NCBI GenBank assembly: GCA_038030265.1
Contig: CM075940.1
Span: forward strand, 7,192,001-7,256,000
From: Corythucha ciliata
Lineage: Eukaryota; Arthropoda; Insecta; Hemiptera; Tingidae
Length of the DNA: 64,000 bases
Direction: 5' to 3'
Below are positions 35,101 through 48,700 of the stretch, piece after piece. Each line of letters opens with the position of its first letter. Within the stretch, counting starts at the first letter, position 1. Both the position numbers and the translations under genes were made by a program. Under the pieces are notes generated by a model. The model was not told the origin of the DNA. It searched no databases and saw only the letters and a list, made by a program, of their open reading frames with translations.

Positions 35101-35803
35101 GATATAGGTCCCTTGAAGTTGACAGCCAGCTGCAGGAGCGATTTCCATGTCGTTCATTTCCATTTACTGTCGTTCGAATTCTTTTTCTGTCGTTATATGC
35201 ATATTTTGTCGTGCTAAGTCTTTTTTAGTAGTGCGTTTCCCCTATTTCTGTCGTAAGGCACCCTTCAAAATTTCAGGCTTAAACAAAACTAAACCCGCAG
35301 TACACAAATACTCTGCGGGGTTTGCGGCGTTGAACTTTACTTTTGGTCTCCATTTCTTCAGCCGTTATGATGTAAAAGGGGGAGGAGGAGTTCGTGAGCT
35401 CCTGTGAAGTGGCACACACCTGCATAATAATTAAAATAGTTATTTAATTAACTTTGAGCGGGATTGGGCCAAGAACAGTTGAAGCCTTCCCTGTCACTCG
35501 TGGCGCGTCCTGTGCCGGTGAAGTTGATAAGTCTAATCTTGAAATAAACTTATTTGTGTTTAATGGATTTAAAAATGCTGTCGTTGCGGAATTAGTGTCT
35601 GAGTGATTAATCGTTCGGTGTCGCTTCTAGGTAGTTTCGTGCGAACCACTTGAAAAGAGAGAACACGAGTTTAAACGCTGCCCCACCAAATCGACGGGTC
35701 AATTATCTTTTATTGCTGGTAAGGTCGTCATCGTGATGTAGCGTTAAAACTTTTTTGTTCTGTTGTTCTTGAAATAGTCGTCGTGTGCCTTTCAGATTGC
35801 CAA
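35101..35803 (+). promoter_or_regulatory. GK5 upstream region with 5' UTR intron
   Basis: A donor TTGCTG|gtaagg at 35718 and an acceptor gcctttcag at 35795 define a 77-base intron just before the GK5 start, so the first exon is probably non-coding and ends at 35718. The promoter should lie near 35400-35650. An ORF at 35147-35407 is unsupported. Confidence 0.5.
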
Positions 35804-38800
35804 ATGGACGCAGGAGACTTGAAACTGGTTGGTGCTGTGGACATCGGAACGACCACCGTTCGTTGTCAATTAATGAATAGAGACGGCACTATCGTTTCCA
35901 GTGCTACTAAGCGGGTGAGCAGCATTTATTTATTGTAGCCTGTGCGTTAAAGAATTAGAATCGAGTTCAGGATTTTGGCAGCTTAGAACTCAAGAGTCCT
36001 GTTAAGGAGGGAATTCGCCTCCCTGAAGCAGAATTTTTAGCCTGAAAATCAACTCGGATCAGACCGGTATTAATTGTCACGCAGTGGCGTCGCGCTCGGC
36101 TTCGTCGTGTAAAGAGGCTCTTAATCCAACACTGGCTCCTCTACGCCATGCCTTAACTTGAGAGTTGGGCTCGTAAGACCCAGGGTGGAAGCACAAACCT
36201 CCCCACGGCCGTAACAAACTAGAGAACCCGGGCTCCCATGATCCTCGACAACTTGAACCTCAACGAGCAATCTTCATAGCTGTGGAGGGGGGTGCCCCCC
36301 GCGTCTAAAGCTCCCCTCGCTTACTACAAAATTCCCCTCCACTAATCATGGCATTACCATTACCATTCTTCGGGCTCGAATAGTAAAATTGACGGTTCGC
36401 GGCTTTAAAATAGCTGAACCGGCTATGTTTGCCTTTTAAATAGACTCTGGCAATTCGCGCTCCAAAAAGAGCCACACTGTTCATTCGCGCTCTAAAGATA
36501 GCGTAACTGGAGATACACGCCTTGGAAATGGCTTTACTGTCAATGAATTGACTTGACGGACTATTCCCTTCTTAAAAATGACTAAACTGACTACTTGGGT
36601 CCAAAAATTGTAAAACTGATGATTCGCGCCCTATGAATAGGGTTGCCTGTCGAAATGGCCATGCCGATGTGGATAAATTGGGACCTAAAACTTCAAAAAC
36701 CCAAACATGCAAGGACAAAAAAGAAAAACCCGGGACACATCTCAATGAATTTCGATATTATTTATTTACTGAATGGAGAGGTTTTCAATCATGAGTTTGG
36801 GTCTTTAAAACCCGAATTTCACGAGTTTGGCTCTTCCAACAATCAAATGTGGATTTTGCTCCCAGAATAACAACACTTAAAAAGGGGGGTCTGGCTTCTT
36901 ATCACTTTCGCGGTTCTGACTTTCTTGGAAACCATCATTAAGCGGTTTGGGGGGGAGTTGTTCACCTCTCATTAAAAACAAATACTTTCACGGGTTTCGC
37001 CCATATAAAAGCATCTTCGTTCGGGTAGGGAAAGGATAGATTCTCATTTAAAAAACCAATGTCGGGGGTTTGGCTCTTACAAAAAACCAATTTCCCGGGT
37101 TTGGCTATCTACAAAAATTAATCGGGAGTTATGACTTGAATTTTGTACTATGGCTTGACTATTTGAAAAACCAAATTTCCAAAATCAAAAGTGCTTAGCT
37201 CTTTCAAAACCAAATTTCACGGATTTGGATCTTTTGAAAACAAATTTCTTGGATGTCATCAGCCAATAAGAATTGTCATTCATGAAATAATTTCAGGGGT
37301 TTCGCTAGTACAAAAACAAAATTTCACGAGCTTGCTCCTTCACAAAAAAAAATTTCGCTGCGGGTTTGACCCCCTTAAAAACCAACTTCATCATTGATAA
37401 GGGAGGGGGACTGATTCTCATTTAAAACATGGAAGTAAAAACCTCATTTCATGGGTTTGGCTTTTGAAGGGGTCATACAAGTACTACCCCCCTCGCCCAT
37501 TATCCCTTCACCGTCTTACGCGCACAGTATTTGGAATATTTAATTTTTTATGGTCTCATATGAAACCTTATAGTCTTGAGACAAGGCCCGCAGAGCCCCA
37601 ATTTCAATTTTGAGTTTCCTCGAATTTTAAATTAACTCAATAAAATTGCTAGTACTTTTATGAATTTAATTTTTAAAAAAGAAGAAAAAAAAAGCCAAAA
37701 TTGAAATTTGGGCTCTGCTGGGCTTGACTCAAACCTATAAGGTTTCATATGAGACCATAAAAAATGAAATATTCCAAATACTTCGCACGTAAAACGGTGA
37801 GGGGACAATGGGCGAGGGGTAGTACTTGTATGCCCCTTAAAACCAATCGGAATGAGCTCTCCGCAAAAAAGGAATCTATTTTGTGTGTTTTTTTCTAAAC
37901 TAAGCCTACTGCCAACATCAGGGGTTTTCTCACCTACAAAACACGGGGGTTTACGATCATACAAAAGCCAAATTTCACGAGTTTGGCTCTTTGGAAACTA
38001 AACACGATTCTTGGCTCTTTTCAAAACCCCGATTTAGTCCCGGCGAAATTAAATCCCCCCCCCTGCCCCAAATTTTACAGATTATTGCTAAACTCGCGCG
38101 CTTCGGCCCCCTCCTGTTGGGCACCCCTGCGTCTGGCCATTAATTTTTTTTTAACACTGAATTTAAAAGCATTATTTCACGAATTGTTGCAGTTGGAAAT
38201 TTTGCAGCCTAAACGTGGCTACTCTGAAATCGATCCTGAAGATTTATGGGACGCGGTTACCTTGGTCATTTTCGGAGCAGTTTCTAGTAAGTTGCTCTCG
38301 TTGATTTATGTGAGTCGAATTGCTGTCCTGACCCGAGCGTAATCAACTTTGACAAAATTAACAATGAAATGGTCGTGACTATTTTTAAAAAATGCACGGA
38401 ACATTTCCATTTCATTGAGTGCTTTTTTAAAAAAAAAAGTATTTAAAGAAAAAATCAAGTTACTGTAAGTACTGTTGTCGTCATTGTCTTGGTGTACGTT
38501 CGTGCGGATTTTTAACTGTTGGCCGATTTCTCCCTGCCTGTGGGTATTATTTTTATTAAATCTTTGAAATTATTATTTAAACAGGATCTCGGGCTTCGTT
38601 TGAGCAAATTAAATGCCTTGGGATATCCTGTCAGAGGTGTACCTTCGTCACGTGGAACAAATTGACTGGAAAACACTACCATAATTTTATCACTTGGAAA
38701 GACTTGAGAGCGAACAAAATCGTGGAAGATTTTAACTCTTCTTGGAAACTACGCGTAAGATGAGAAACATTAGTTTTTACGAGTGAATCTCTACAGTTGT

Positions 38801-40434
38801 TTTTCGTTGTTCCAGTCTCTTAATTTTGGTTCTAAGCTTCTTCATTTCATAACTCGCAGTGATTTTTTCTTAGCAGGAAGTGCCATAAAACTGTCGAATC
38901 CTCAGGTATAACGTGAAAACGAGAAGTTTGGTTTGAAAATTAAAATTGCATTTTTCCAATCTTATAGGTTCCACCACGCTTGATGTGGGTCCTTGACAAC
39001 GTTCCTCAAGTGAAAAAAGACTTGAAAAAAGGAATCGTCTCCTTTGGCACTATTGACTCGTGGTTGATTTACAAATTTTCCAAAGGTTCCATACACGTGA
39101 CTGAATATTCAAATGCTAGCGCGACCGGGCTATTTGACCCTTTTAGCATGTCCTGGTCGCCCGTCTTGCTGAAACTCACTGGGATTCCGGCCGAAATCCT
39201 TCCGCCTGTGGTCGAAACAGGTGGCTCGCACTTCGGGACTATTTCGGCGGATGTATTCGGTCAAGAGATTCCGATTCGCTGTGTTGTGCGGTTTTTTTGA
39301 TTCTGTGTAATGAAAGGGCGAAGTATTTTATTGGCAGCTTTTGCAGATATCTGACCAAAGTGCGTCTTTGTTTGGACTGTGTTGTTTCAATGAAGGTGAC
39401 GCGAAAATAACTATGGGCACTGGTTCATTTCTGAATGTGAACACAGGCCCATCAGTTCATTTATCTTCGGACGGTGTGCTAGGTACCTGTTTATTTCTAA
39501 ACGATTTCCCTCCTTTAATTTCCTCTTACTCCCAAGGTATGTACCCTGTTGTCGCATGGAAGTGGGGTAATGAGTTAGCCTACGCTGCTGAACAAGCAGC
39601 GAACGACACGGGCACAATTGTTGACTGGGTTCTAAGCCTTGGTATTTTGAAGCACCGCATCTCCTTTTATAGAAATGCTATATAAAAAAAAACTTTGTAG
39701 GCTTGTGCAAAAACGTCGGGGAAACTTCCTCTTTGGCCTCGTCAGTGCCTGATTCAGGTGGCGTGTATTTTGTGCCAGCCTTCAGTGGCCTACAGGTTGG
39801 TAACCATTTGTCGGAAAAAAATAAACCTAAGAAACCTGTTGAATTAACTAATTTTAGGTACCAATAAATGACCCTTCGGCCGGCACCGGATTTATAGGAA
39901 TCAAACCAGTCACCGGAAAACCTCATATGATTCGTGCCGTTCTGGAAAGCCTAGCTTTTAGAATATCACAAATGATGAATGTTTTTAAGAATAACTTGGC
40001 ACAAGTGAAATCCACCATAAGGTACCAACGCGTCCTTTGGAATCGTTTCCTGTCATTTATTCTTTTTATTTTTTTCTTATAGAGTCGATGGTGGCGTGTC
40101 CCAGAATAATTTTATTCTTCAGTTCCTCGCAGACCTGACTGAAAATAACTTCGAAAGGCTCACTTGCTGTGAATCTTCCGCTGTTGGAGCTACCTACTTT
40201 GCCGGCCTCGTCGAAGGTTTTTTTCAACTTGTTTGTTCAATATTCGCAAGTAATTATAAAAAAAAAACTCCTCCGCCCTCCCCAGGGTTCTGGGATTCAA
40301 AACATGACTTGGAGAGAATCGTCAAAATCGGAAAGACTTTCAGTCCAAACGGCGAAGGCACCACTCAGTCCAAAAAAGGGTATGAAACTTGGATGAGAGC
40401 TGTGGAACGATTCAAAGGATGGGAACTGAACTAA
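35804..40434 (+). CDS. GK5: FGGY-family carbohydrate kinase, glycerol kinase 5-like
   Basis: Exons 35804-35914, 38193-38286, 38585-38754, 38816-38905, 38968-39285, 39347-39473, 39537-39641, 39701-39795, 39858-40021, 40083-40216 and 40286-40434 give 518 aa. FGGY kinases phosphorylate a sugar or polyol with ATP; GK5 is a putative glycerol kinase linked in mammals to skin lipid control. Motifs: [13 protein letters not shown] (phosphate-binding N-domain), [94 protein letters not shown], and [18 protein letters not shown]. The end of exon 5 is uncertain by a codon or so (39282 or 39285; acceptor 39338 or 39347). Intron 1 is 2.3 kb and packed with repeats. AATAAA at 40510-40515. Confidence 0.94.
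35915..38192. repeat. GK5 intron 1: word arrays and a foldback
   Basis: 36380-36640 carries 'gattcgcgccctaaaaat...gactga' words (family C). 36780-37440 and 37955-38040 carry 'ccaaatttcacgggtttggc' words, which are family B read on the other strand. The foldback 37467-37838 sits among them. The ORFs here only reflect repeats. Confidence 0.7.
37467..37838. mobile_element. Foldback element with ~145-bp arms
   Basis: Left arm 37467-37612 and right arm 37695-37838 are reverse complements, differing at scattered sites, and share catacaagtactaccc, ctcgcccatt, tatttggaatattt, and tatggtctcatatgaaacct. The AT-rich loop is about 80 bases. No coding capacity. Confidence 0.85.
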
Positions 40435-43020
40435 TTTTGATTGTTTGACCAAAAATTAAATTCGCGCTAAATTCACCTGTGATAAATGTAACTTTGCTTT
40501 GCTCAAAATAATAAATTGTCGAGTCATATTCAAATAGAAACTTGGAACACCTAACGATTGCTTTCCTATTTTGTGCTTCGTCTCGATCAATTTCGAAGAA
40601 TTTGTTGAACTGTCCACAATTGTAGACTCCCCCCGTGCGTGGACTGGATGTTGTTTTACTGAACTATTCTATCCCGTTCTGTTGCTCAAGTAGCAAATAG
40701 ACCTCAATAGTAAATAGACACGCTCTGTGTTTATCAACGCCAACGCGCGATGATGTTGAGTTCTTTGCTCAAACACTTCATGTACAACGAGCGTTGGCAA
40801 TCCAGCTGGCCTGGGTTCGAATTATGCTATTGCCCCCTTCGCTGTAAGAATGCTGACGAGCAGTGACAGGATGCATTCGGCTTCGTGTGGCCGTTCCCGG
40901 TGGTTGTGCGTACGACAGATTTAGGTGGAAACCTCAAAATTTCATCAACTTTGGAATTTTGTCAACGGCCGTCAAGGTCTGCTTGACTATTATTGCACTA
41001 GTATGTGTAAATGACTGTCAGACCACAAAACTGGAGATTTTGGTCCAAAATGCCATTATGAGGACAAAAAAAGAGCTCTAAAATTCTGGATTTTAGCAGA
41101 CAGTCCCTGGTATGTCAAGAACCTAGGCACTCGTATACCGAATAGTTTGGGAAATATAAAACGCGTATATCTAAGGCACCACGGCCTTAACGAAGGATTT
41201 TCCGTGGAGGGGCAAAACCCCTCCACCACGCAAGCGCAATTAAACAGCTTGATTCTTCATTACTGCGGAGACGAAACCGATGATTCCTGAGTCACCTTCC
41301 TCTTTTCTATAGTCTTGCTTACGTTGACGGCTGGAAACTGTGGATTTCACCCCTGTGCCAACTTGTCGAATTTGGCACTAAAAAAAAAACTCATTTTACT
41401 TTCATATTTTATGAGCAATTGTGCGGGTCTGGCCCCTTTCAAAAACAAAATGTTAAAGAGATGGCCCCATTCACAAACTAATTTCGTGAGGTTGGATCAC
41501 CTTCAGATGCAAAAATTCGGGTTCGGCCCTCTCGAAAATTTCTCTTCTAGGATGTAAGGCTGCCTGTGGATCCGGCTTCTTCAAAAAATGAAATTTCGTG
41601 GGGTTGGCTGATTTCAGACTCTGCATTGTGTGGCTATACATATTGTATCCATAAGAGATCGAGTGATCAAGAGAAAAGCCGCACAAATAAAACGCTGCAA
41701 CTGTTTTGTACCCGCTTAGATATACGCCTCTTTCGATTATATTTAAAGGTAAATTACAGGAAAAAACATTAAATCCAGGAAAATTAATTTCACCATGGCC
41801 GAGGTGTCTTTCGGTGGCTTTAAATTTACTTAGATACTTAGTAGATAGATCTTAGATCAGGCGCGGATCCAGAGTCGGCTTAAGGAAGGGCCATGACCCT
41901 TCCGGCCACCGCACCTTCCTACCAATACCTTAACGTTACACAGTATCTGTGGCAAAAATATCTCACTCTCCGATCATTGAAATATCAAAAAATTAGGAAA
42001 ACTCAAAGCCCGGAAACGGGTAAAGTGAAATAAGCAATAACATTGAACAACTATACCTACTATGTAACGAGAAATAACTTTTTGGTAAAAATATGCCGCG
42101 TCCCGAATGAAGTGAACTCAGCGCAGGGGTGAAGGGGAAAGGCATGGGCTGTCATGTCCCACGGCCGCTAGCAGTGCCGAGTTTTGGACTCGACGACCCA
42201 AAAATCCGCGCGTTCTACCTCAATCCACCTCATCTTTTGACCTCTTTGGTACGTTTTCCTGGGGCAATTGAGCGGTGTCCAGGGGACTTTGAAAACATTC
42301 AGCCTATAAATCGCGGACGTTTTTTGAGGTTTCTCGGCACAGGGAATCCGAAAATCGAGACGGATCACCAAAGGAGGTCCAACAACAGCGTGCTTCAAAC
42401 ACCGTAAAGCTCCAAGCTAGGGTCGTACTTGATCTAAGGGTAGGTAGCGTCACTGGGGAAAATGTCAGAAGCACCATTGCTTTTTTCATGCGTATATTTG
42501 GGGATCCGGAACATGAAATCGTCAGCTTGTGGTCATCAGCTACCAAATTTGCACAGGAACAGTCACTATCCGTAGAAAACTAAATTTCCGCTGTAAAATT
42601 ATCTTTTACGTAGCCTTCTACTCCAGATTTTCTGTGCAAAAACTGATAGGTAACTTTTCCCCTTAGAAATTGATATTTTTGAAGCTAAACTCCTGAGACG
42701 TTAACTGCGGTAATTTGGGATAGTTAATCATCAGGAACTCACACGACAGGCCTGTGAATAGCCAAGTTGCCGTTCGCAGTGTTATTGTATCGAGCTCTTA
42801 TCCTTGGGCTGAAACAGGGGCTGAAGAACCTGGCATTTCCCCTCCCACTGTGAGTCTCCATGGTGCAGGGGAGCTAAATGAAACGTTTTAAATAGTTTTT
42901 CAACCCACAAATGGGTTTTTTATTGGTGAGCCATACCCGTCAAAATGGCTTGTTAAACATTATTTGTTGCTTACAAACAACAGTGACATGGTGCTTTATG
43001 TGTCGTGAGAAAAAGAAACT
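40435..43020. other. Intergenic: repeats, no supported gene
   Basis: Contains a B-box-like gggttcgaattatg (40812), family B-type words at 41350-41600, and a hAT-like left end CAGGCGCGGATCCAGAG at 41858 with no right partner found. Open frames at 42.13-42.55 kb have no family features. Confidence 0.45.
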
Positions 43021-43091
43021 GCCACGGAGCGGGAATCGAACCCGGACACCGTATCTCCGGTACGGCTCTCAGACCACCAAGACACCGCGGC
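43021..43091 (-). tRNA. tRNA-like sequence (pseudogene or SINE head)
   Basis: On the minus strand this folds as a tRNA: GCCGCGG pairs with CCGTGGC (one G-U), and the anticodon stem is CCGTA/TACGG. The T arm CGGG-TTCGATT-CCCG has a good B box (GGTTCGATTCC). The anticodon loop is CCGGAGA. That gives GGA with C instead of the universal U33, and there is no long variable arm as Ser would need. So I think it is a tRNA pseudogene or the head of a SINE, not a working gene. Confidence 0.55.
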
Positions 43092-43259
43092 GACCAGGAA
43101 CTACTTAACTCCGGGCCATCTCTTTCCCCCACGACAACACCATGTTTTGTTTGCTCGGTCCCGATTTCCCACCCCATCAGATTGTTGATATATAGCAACT
43201 TTACCGATGGGGATTTGTTGCTGTTGCTGGGGAGTTGTTGCATTTGTTGCTGAAACAAA

Positions 43260-44650
43260 TTTTTTAGGGAGTAAAATCCTGGAAATTGGTTCATTAGTGA
43301 ATCATACCAGCGAAAATGGTTTTCAGCGAGTATATGTATAACCACCGAAATTAGGGTTAGTAAGCGAAACCCGGAAAATTACTTTTTTATTGAGTCAAAA
43401 CAGCTAAATTCGGGTACAAGTGCCAAAAATCAGCTTAGTCGGTCTCTGAATTGGGCCACCCATCGAAATTGGTTTGCTGGCATAAAATCGGCAATTTCTA
43501 CTGAAAATTTCAAGTTTAAAGCTCAAATAAACGATCACCGATTTCGAATGCCGGTCGAGTTATATGGGGCAAAATAAAATTAGGTAACAAGTTCCTATAG
43601 GACCAAAAATAAAACTATTGGTGATAAGTTACAATTTCATCATAAAATTCACCATTACTATAAAATTTACGATTTCCTTTTGAAATACACAATTTCCATT
43701 TCAAACTAACCATTTCCTTATAAAATTGAAAATTCTTTCAAAAATGGCGATTTCTTCATGAAATCGATCGTTCTCTTATGAAACAGACGATTTACTTTAT
43801 TTTGGAATTGACGCCTTTTAAATTGAAAATATCCTCATAAAATCAACCATTAGCTTAAGATTTTCCATAAAATTGCAAGTTTTCTCATAAAACAGACAAT
43901 TTACTCTTGAAAATGACGATTCCTTCGGTTTTTTCTTGAAATGGACAATTTCACCATAAAATTATATTGCCCTTGGTGTGGCAATTTATTAGGCATAAAT
44001 TTTGCATTGGCGAGGCGTTTCGCGTCAATTTTGCCCTGAACGTGGCATTTAAGAGAATGAAATAGGATTTTGCTCACTGAAAAACCAATTTCTGGAATTT
44101 TTGTTTCCAGCAAACCAGTTCATTTCGCTGGATCGCCCAATTCAGAGACCGAAATCTGAATTGAATCACCCAAACAAATTAGTTTACTGGCAATGTGGCG
44201 ATAAAAATCCCTGAAATTGGTTATTCACTGAACCAAATCCGAGAAATATATTTTACAGTGAGACAGGTCTGAGAAAATTGGTGTTTAAGGGTGTGAACTC
44301 CGGTAAATTGGTTTTTTAGTGCTTTTTAAAGTTCGATAGCAACGAAAATTCGCAAAATTGGTTTTTTAGGGAGCAAAATTAGTTTTTTAGTGAGCCAGAT
44401 CCAGGAAAATGGCTAATGTTTCGGCAAGAAAAATCAGGAAAATAGGCGTCTTAGTGATCGAAATCTGAGGCTGAGACTTTTTTTTTTGGTGAGGCAGAAT
44501 TGCAATAATGGTTTTTTAGTGTGCGAAAACCACAAAAGTGGCTTTTGAATTAGGCCACTCCGGGAAATTGGGTTTTCATCACAAAAGAAACGCGAAATTA
44601 GTATTTTAGAGGGTGAAATCCGGGAAATTGGTTTATTGCTGAGCTAGACT
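43260..44650. repeat. Family B and E word arrays
   Basis: 43260-43500 and 44060-44640 repeat 'gaaattggttttttagtgag' (family B). Between them, 43620-44000 repeats 'cataaaattgacnatttcc' with a ~30-base period (family E). Confidence 0.7.
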
Positions 44651-45440
44651 TGAGAACATTTTGGCGATACGAGAGTGGCGATGCTGAAGGATTTAACTTA
44701 TTTATGGTATCCAGAAGTGGCCAGATGCCCCTCTTATCTGCGCTTTTAAGTTTACTAGGGGATGGCAACTGCCCCCCCCCCCTCTGGCTCCCAACTACCA
44801 ATTTGTTTTGAGTGCTGTGGTGAAGTCTGTCTCCCGCTTCTAAAAAAGGAAAATGCGGTTTTGCACTCTCTGATGAGCGATGGTGCAGAAAAGTTCTTGG
44901 CCCATTGCGGGTATTTCCTTTTGGTATAATTCCCTGGAATGATCAATGCGGTGATTGAAGTAGAATGACGAATAATTCGTTGTATCTCTCTACCGCAGAC
45001 TACGTAAAATATTTTTCTCGTTGCTCCATTCGTTGATTTTAGCTGCTTAAATTCCTTCAGCATAGCACACCAGCGGAAAGGGCAAAATGAGGAAAGAAGA
45101 GTTTTTTATTAGGGGGGGGGGAGACTTCCATATGCACCCTTTCCCCCGTGGCTTGACCAAATTATTAATATTTGTTCGGCCTAATAATTGGTTTTGATAC
45201 AAAAGAGAAAATATTGTTAGGGCATTCTAGCAGCGTCAAAATCGCTGTTTTTCTCAGGATAACCGTACGTTTTGGGTGTTCCTGGTGAATCGAGCTCGAA
45301 ATATATGTTGTAAGTTGGGCCCTCCGCCCTCGTAGAGTAACAGCGTAAAACAAAGAGAAAGAATAACGAAAGAGAGACGCCAGTCGAAGGAGTAGACGAA
45401 GAGACGATGATGAAGTGGACGAACGAGTGCAAGTTTTCCC
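44651..45440. other. Intergenic, no supported feature
   Basis: Contains G10 and C10 runs (around 44770 and 45112-45121) and several minus-strand ORFs of ordinary repeat composition. Nothing identified. Confidence 0.35.
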
Positions 45441-45706
45441 CCCTCTCTTTCCAGCTTGAAAAGATTTTTTGAAATTGGCGGTTTCAAAGTCGGCTGACCT
45501 TGGCCTTCCATTGGCCCAGGTCGAGCGAGGTCGGTGGAAGGGCCGCAGTCTCCGTCTTTTTCTCTGTATTGACCCGTTCCATCGATTTTTCTTGTGGCTT
45601 GTGAAGACCCCCAGTCAAGTGAAAAACAGCGTTGGAAGAATTTCTCGTCGCCTGTCATCTGAGAGCTTTGAACTGGAAGGACTGTTCGAAACGTTCGGCG
45701 GCCTGG
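45441..45706 (+). other. Possible non-coding first exon
   Basis: A moderately GC-rich block ending in a strong donor, GGCGGCCTG|gtgagtgc at 45706. It could be a distant 5' UTR exon of the HMGB gene, which would make an 8.5-kb intron. An 89-codon ORF crosses it without domain features. No transcript evidence is available in sequence alone. Confidence 0.25.
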
Positions 45707-48700
45707 TGAGTGCTCTCCTTTTTCGTTTAATTAAATAAAGTAATTGGACGAGCGTTAATTATGGAGAGGGAAAGTGGATTCTTGTTTGTAACCTTCCCGC
45801 TGAAATCTCTCTCTGAATGCGCGTAGGAGTCCTTTAATGGGTTAGTGCTTGTTGCTTGTTGACTATAAGCTTTAGACAACTTCTGCTTGTGTCTCGCATA
45901 TCTTTTCTCATAATTCGAATGCCTTTCTTGTTTTAAACCCGAAACTTGTGTTTGCGGATTTATTTTCTCGTGCCCTGCCACTGGCCAACTGTTGCGCATT
46001 CCACGGACCACGAGTTAAGAGACCATCTTTTTTCTTCAGGTAAATGCACCCAATCTCTCATCTCAACCACTTAATATTCCGAAATTTTCGCCTCAGTTTG
46101 CCCTTATTTTACATTTTCCCTCCGAGGAACGATTTTTTTCCCCCGACATAAAAATTTTCTTCCGCCTCTTGTCCAGTTCTATAATCTACTCCGTGAAAAA
46201 TGAGCGCTTCTGTATTTCGTGCTGAAAATATAATTTAAACATAAAGCCCTTACGATTCCATCGGAATATGTATCTAAGAGGGCGGAAAAAGAGAAAAAAA
46301 AATTAAAAGTTTTTCCTTAAGTTTCACGCTTCAATTGTTTCAACGGTCGGGACTCGAAAACATTTGGCGCGAACCCTCCTCCAAGTTGATGCGCCTGTTA
46401 CAAAAGCCCCGGAGATACAATTCTTTACGTTTCAAAATGAAATTCGATAGCCTTTGTGGGAAGAATGTCAACAGGTGTGAAAGTTCGTTTGTCTCTAACG
46501 GCCGCTGTCCTTTCCTTTACATTTCAAGTGGTTTTTTAAGAAATAAATTCTCTGTATTGCACGGTGGTGGAGAAACACTGGCGACTCGAGTTTATCACAG
46601 CCAAGCTCTTAGTTGGTGTGTTCATTAATTATTAAATTGATTTTAGTTGTGCTAACGAGCTGTAGTTGCATCATTGAAGACCATGTAGAGATCAATGTTG
46701 CTGAGTAAAAAGAAATATTTATCACGTTTCTCAGTTTGTTCTTTTTACAAAAAATACCCCCCCCCCCCTGAAACAGCTTCTTTCTTGTTTCTTCTAATAA
46801 GTAAGAATGCTACATTGGGACGGAGGTATGATAATCATAACAATCGCATTTTGAGGCAAACAATTATTTAAAAAGTAACGCCCTCATAATGCAATGTATC
46901 ATCAGTTTTGTTGCTTTAAAGCATGAATGTGTCGTTATTCGTCTCAAAAAGTGTTTCAGTATCCCTTTCACGAAAAAAAGTCTGTAGTGCATGTTCAGCA
47001 GTTTTCTGTGTTACCTAATAGAAATCGCTAAATTATAACGTTGTCAGCTAAGCTCGCTGACAGAACGCCAAATTCGATGTCGAAATCACGTAAAATGATT
47101 GGCGAAATTAACGTTCTAGTCAGTGATTTTCGTTAAGGGCTTTGAACAAACATTTACGTTGATTTTAGTGTTGAATTTATATTTGTAATTGGCCCCCCAA
47201 TTATGCCCCCCACCTCCGTACAGTACAATTCCATCGATGCATAACAGCACATATAAGACATTTTTAGATGTTCCCAAACTATTTCCTCGTTAATCTCGAG
47301 AAATGGGCCCCATTTTCCAACTTGTCACTGATTCTTTCCAATTATTGAAATGAGTTATCTCCGTGTCGTTACTAACTTACTATACCTCCAGGTTGAAAAA
47401 CGGCAGTTATTGTTTGAATACGTCTATTGCTTTTTTCGCATTTCACGTACCCCGGAAATTCGAGTAAATATGTGCAGCGTGACCCATCAACGGCCACATC
47501 TCTAGCGTTGCCAGACGAGCCATTATGAGGAACTTTCTCATTTTTCAAAAAAGGCTCTTCCCCAAGACGATTACTAATATTAATTATTGAAAACCATCAA
47601 GGAGATTTTTTTTAACGAATTTTTTAAAATGTTGAATGGGGTATGATTATAAATTTTTGGACGGAATTGAAGGTGTGGGGAAGAAGAAAGGTAAGACACG
47701 ATTTCAGGAGGGGGGGCCGAATTTTGATTTCTGTTCAAATGCTTAACAAGTAACAAAATATGTATTTCCCCTCGCACCAGCCTTCCCGCCTGAAGAAATT
47801 TACAATTTTTTTGAAAATCAGACCCACCAATCGGGTTGATATCCAGTTTATGTGGCAAATCACCGGAGTACTTTTCTCCATCGGAGATTCATGCTAGTTC
47901 CAAGCACCATAAATTGTATCTCGTTAGCATTTATACCATCCTTACCAAGGGATGGTACGCAAAAATATAATAATTTCATTCAGGCTTTAAAATGTTGCCA
48001 AATTTGTTCTCCTCATCGAATAGCAGGATAGAAGTGCGGTAAAATTGCATCAAATGCGAACTTTTATACTCTAAACAACCTGTTTCTAGGGTAAGGCGTT
48101 TTTTCTTGTGGCTATCGCTGCTCTGAGGCCGAATTACTCAATTTTATTTCCATGTTTTTCCGTGTGGAAAGGAGGTATGATGTTCGTGAAATAATCGAGC
48201 CCCAACCGACTTCATATTCCTGATTCCAACTCGGGAAAGTTGAAAGGAGCGGTTTTCGGCATGCAGTTTTGTCACAATACAACCATGCTTTTGTATAATT
48301 TATGGTTGACCTGTTGGTTGACTTTGCAGGGAAACTGAACGTGGCCTTTGCCTATTCTACATATAGATCACCTAGGGGGGGGGGGCATACTGGCTTCAAA
48401 GGGCTAAATTCTATTTTTCTAAAGTAATTCTTGGAGTCAGCGTCTGGGACGAAATTTTCGTATTCGGGGAGGGGAGGGGGTAATGACTTTCAATGGGGTT
48501 TGAATCGTCGAAAAAAGTTTATTTTTGTAGCAAAAAGACTGTTTCTAAAGCAAAATTTCAGGGTACATATTTGGGTTGGAGGGGGGGGGGCGAAATATTC
48601 AATTAGAAGGGCTGAATTGACGATTTCCGAGTCAAGTTTTTTAGAGATTTTTGTTGTTACGTAACGAGTTCGTGGGTGGTATTTCGAGGGTCGCCCTCGT

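Noticed and set aside
36643..37397. Possible coding exons in GK5 intron 1
   Set aside because: Translations simply repeat FGSL/EFHEFGS-type words from the family B array.
43005..43345. Overlapping ORFs on both strands at 43.0-43.3 kb
   Set aside because: They cover a tRNA-like sequence and family B words; no protein family features.
45254..45658. Minus-strand 134-codon ORF
   Set aside because: No domain; the plus strand over the same block ends in a strong donor, so a plus-strand UTR exon is the better reading, itself uncertain.
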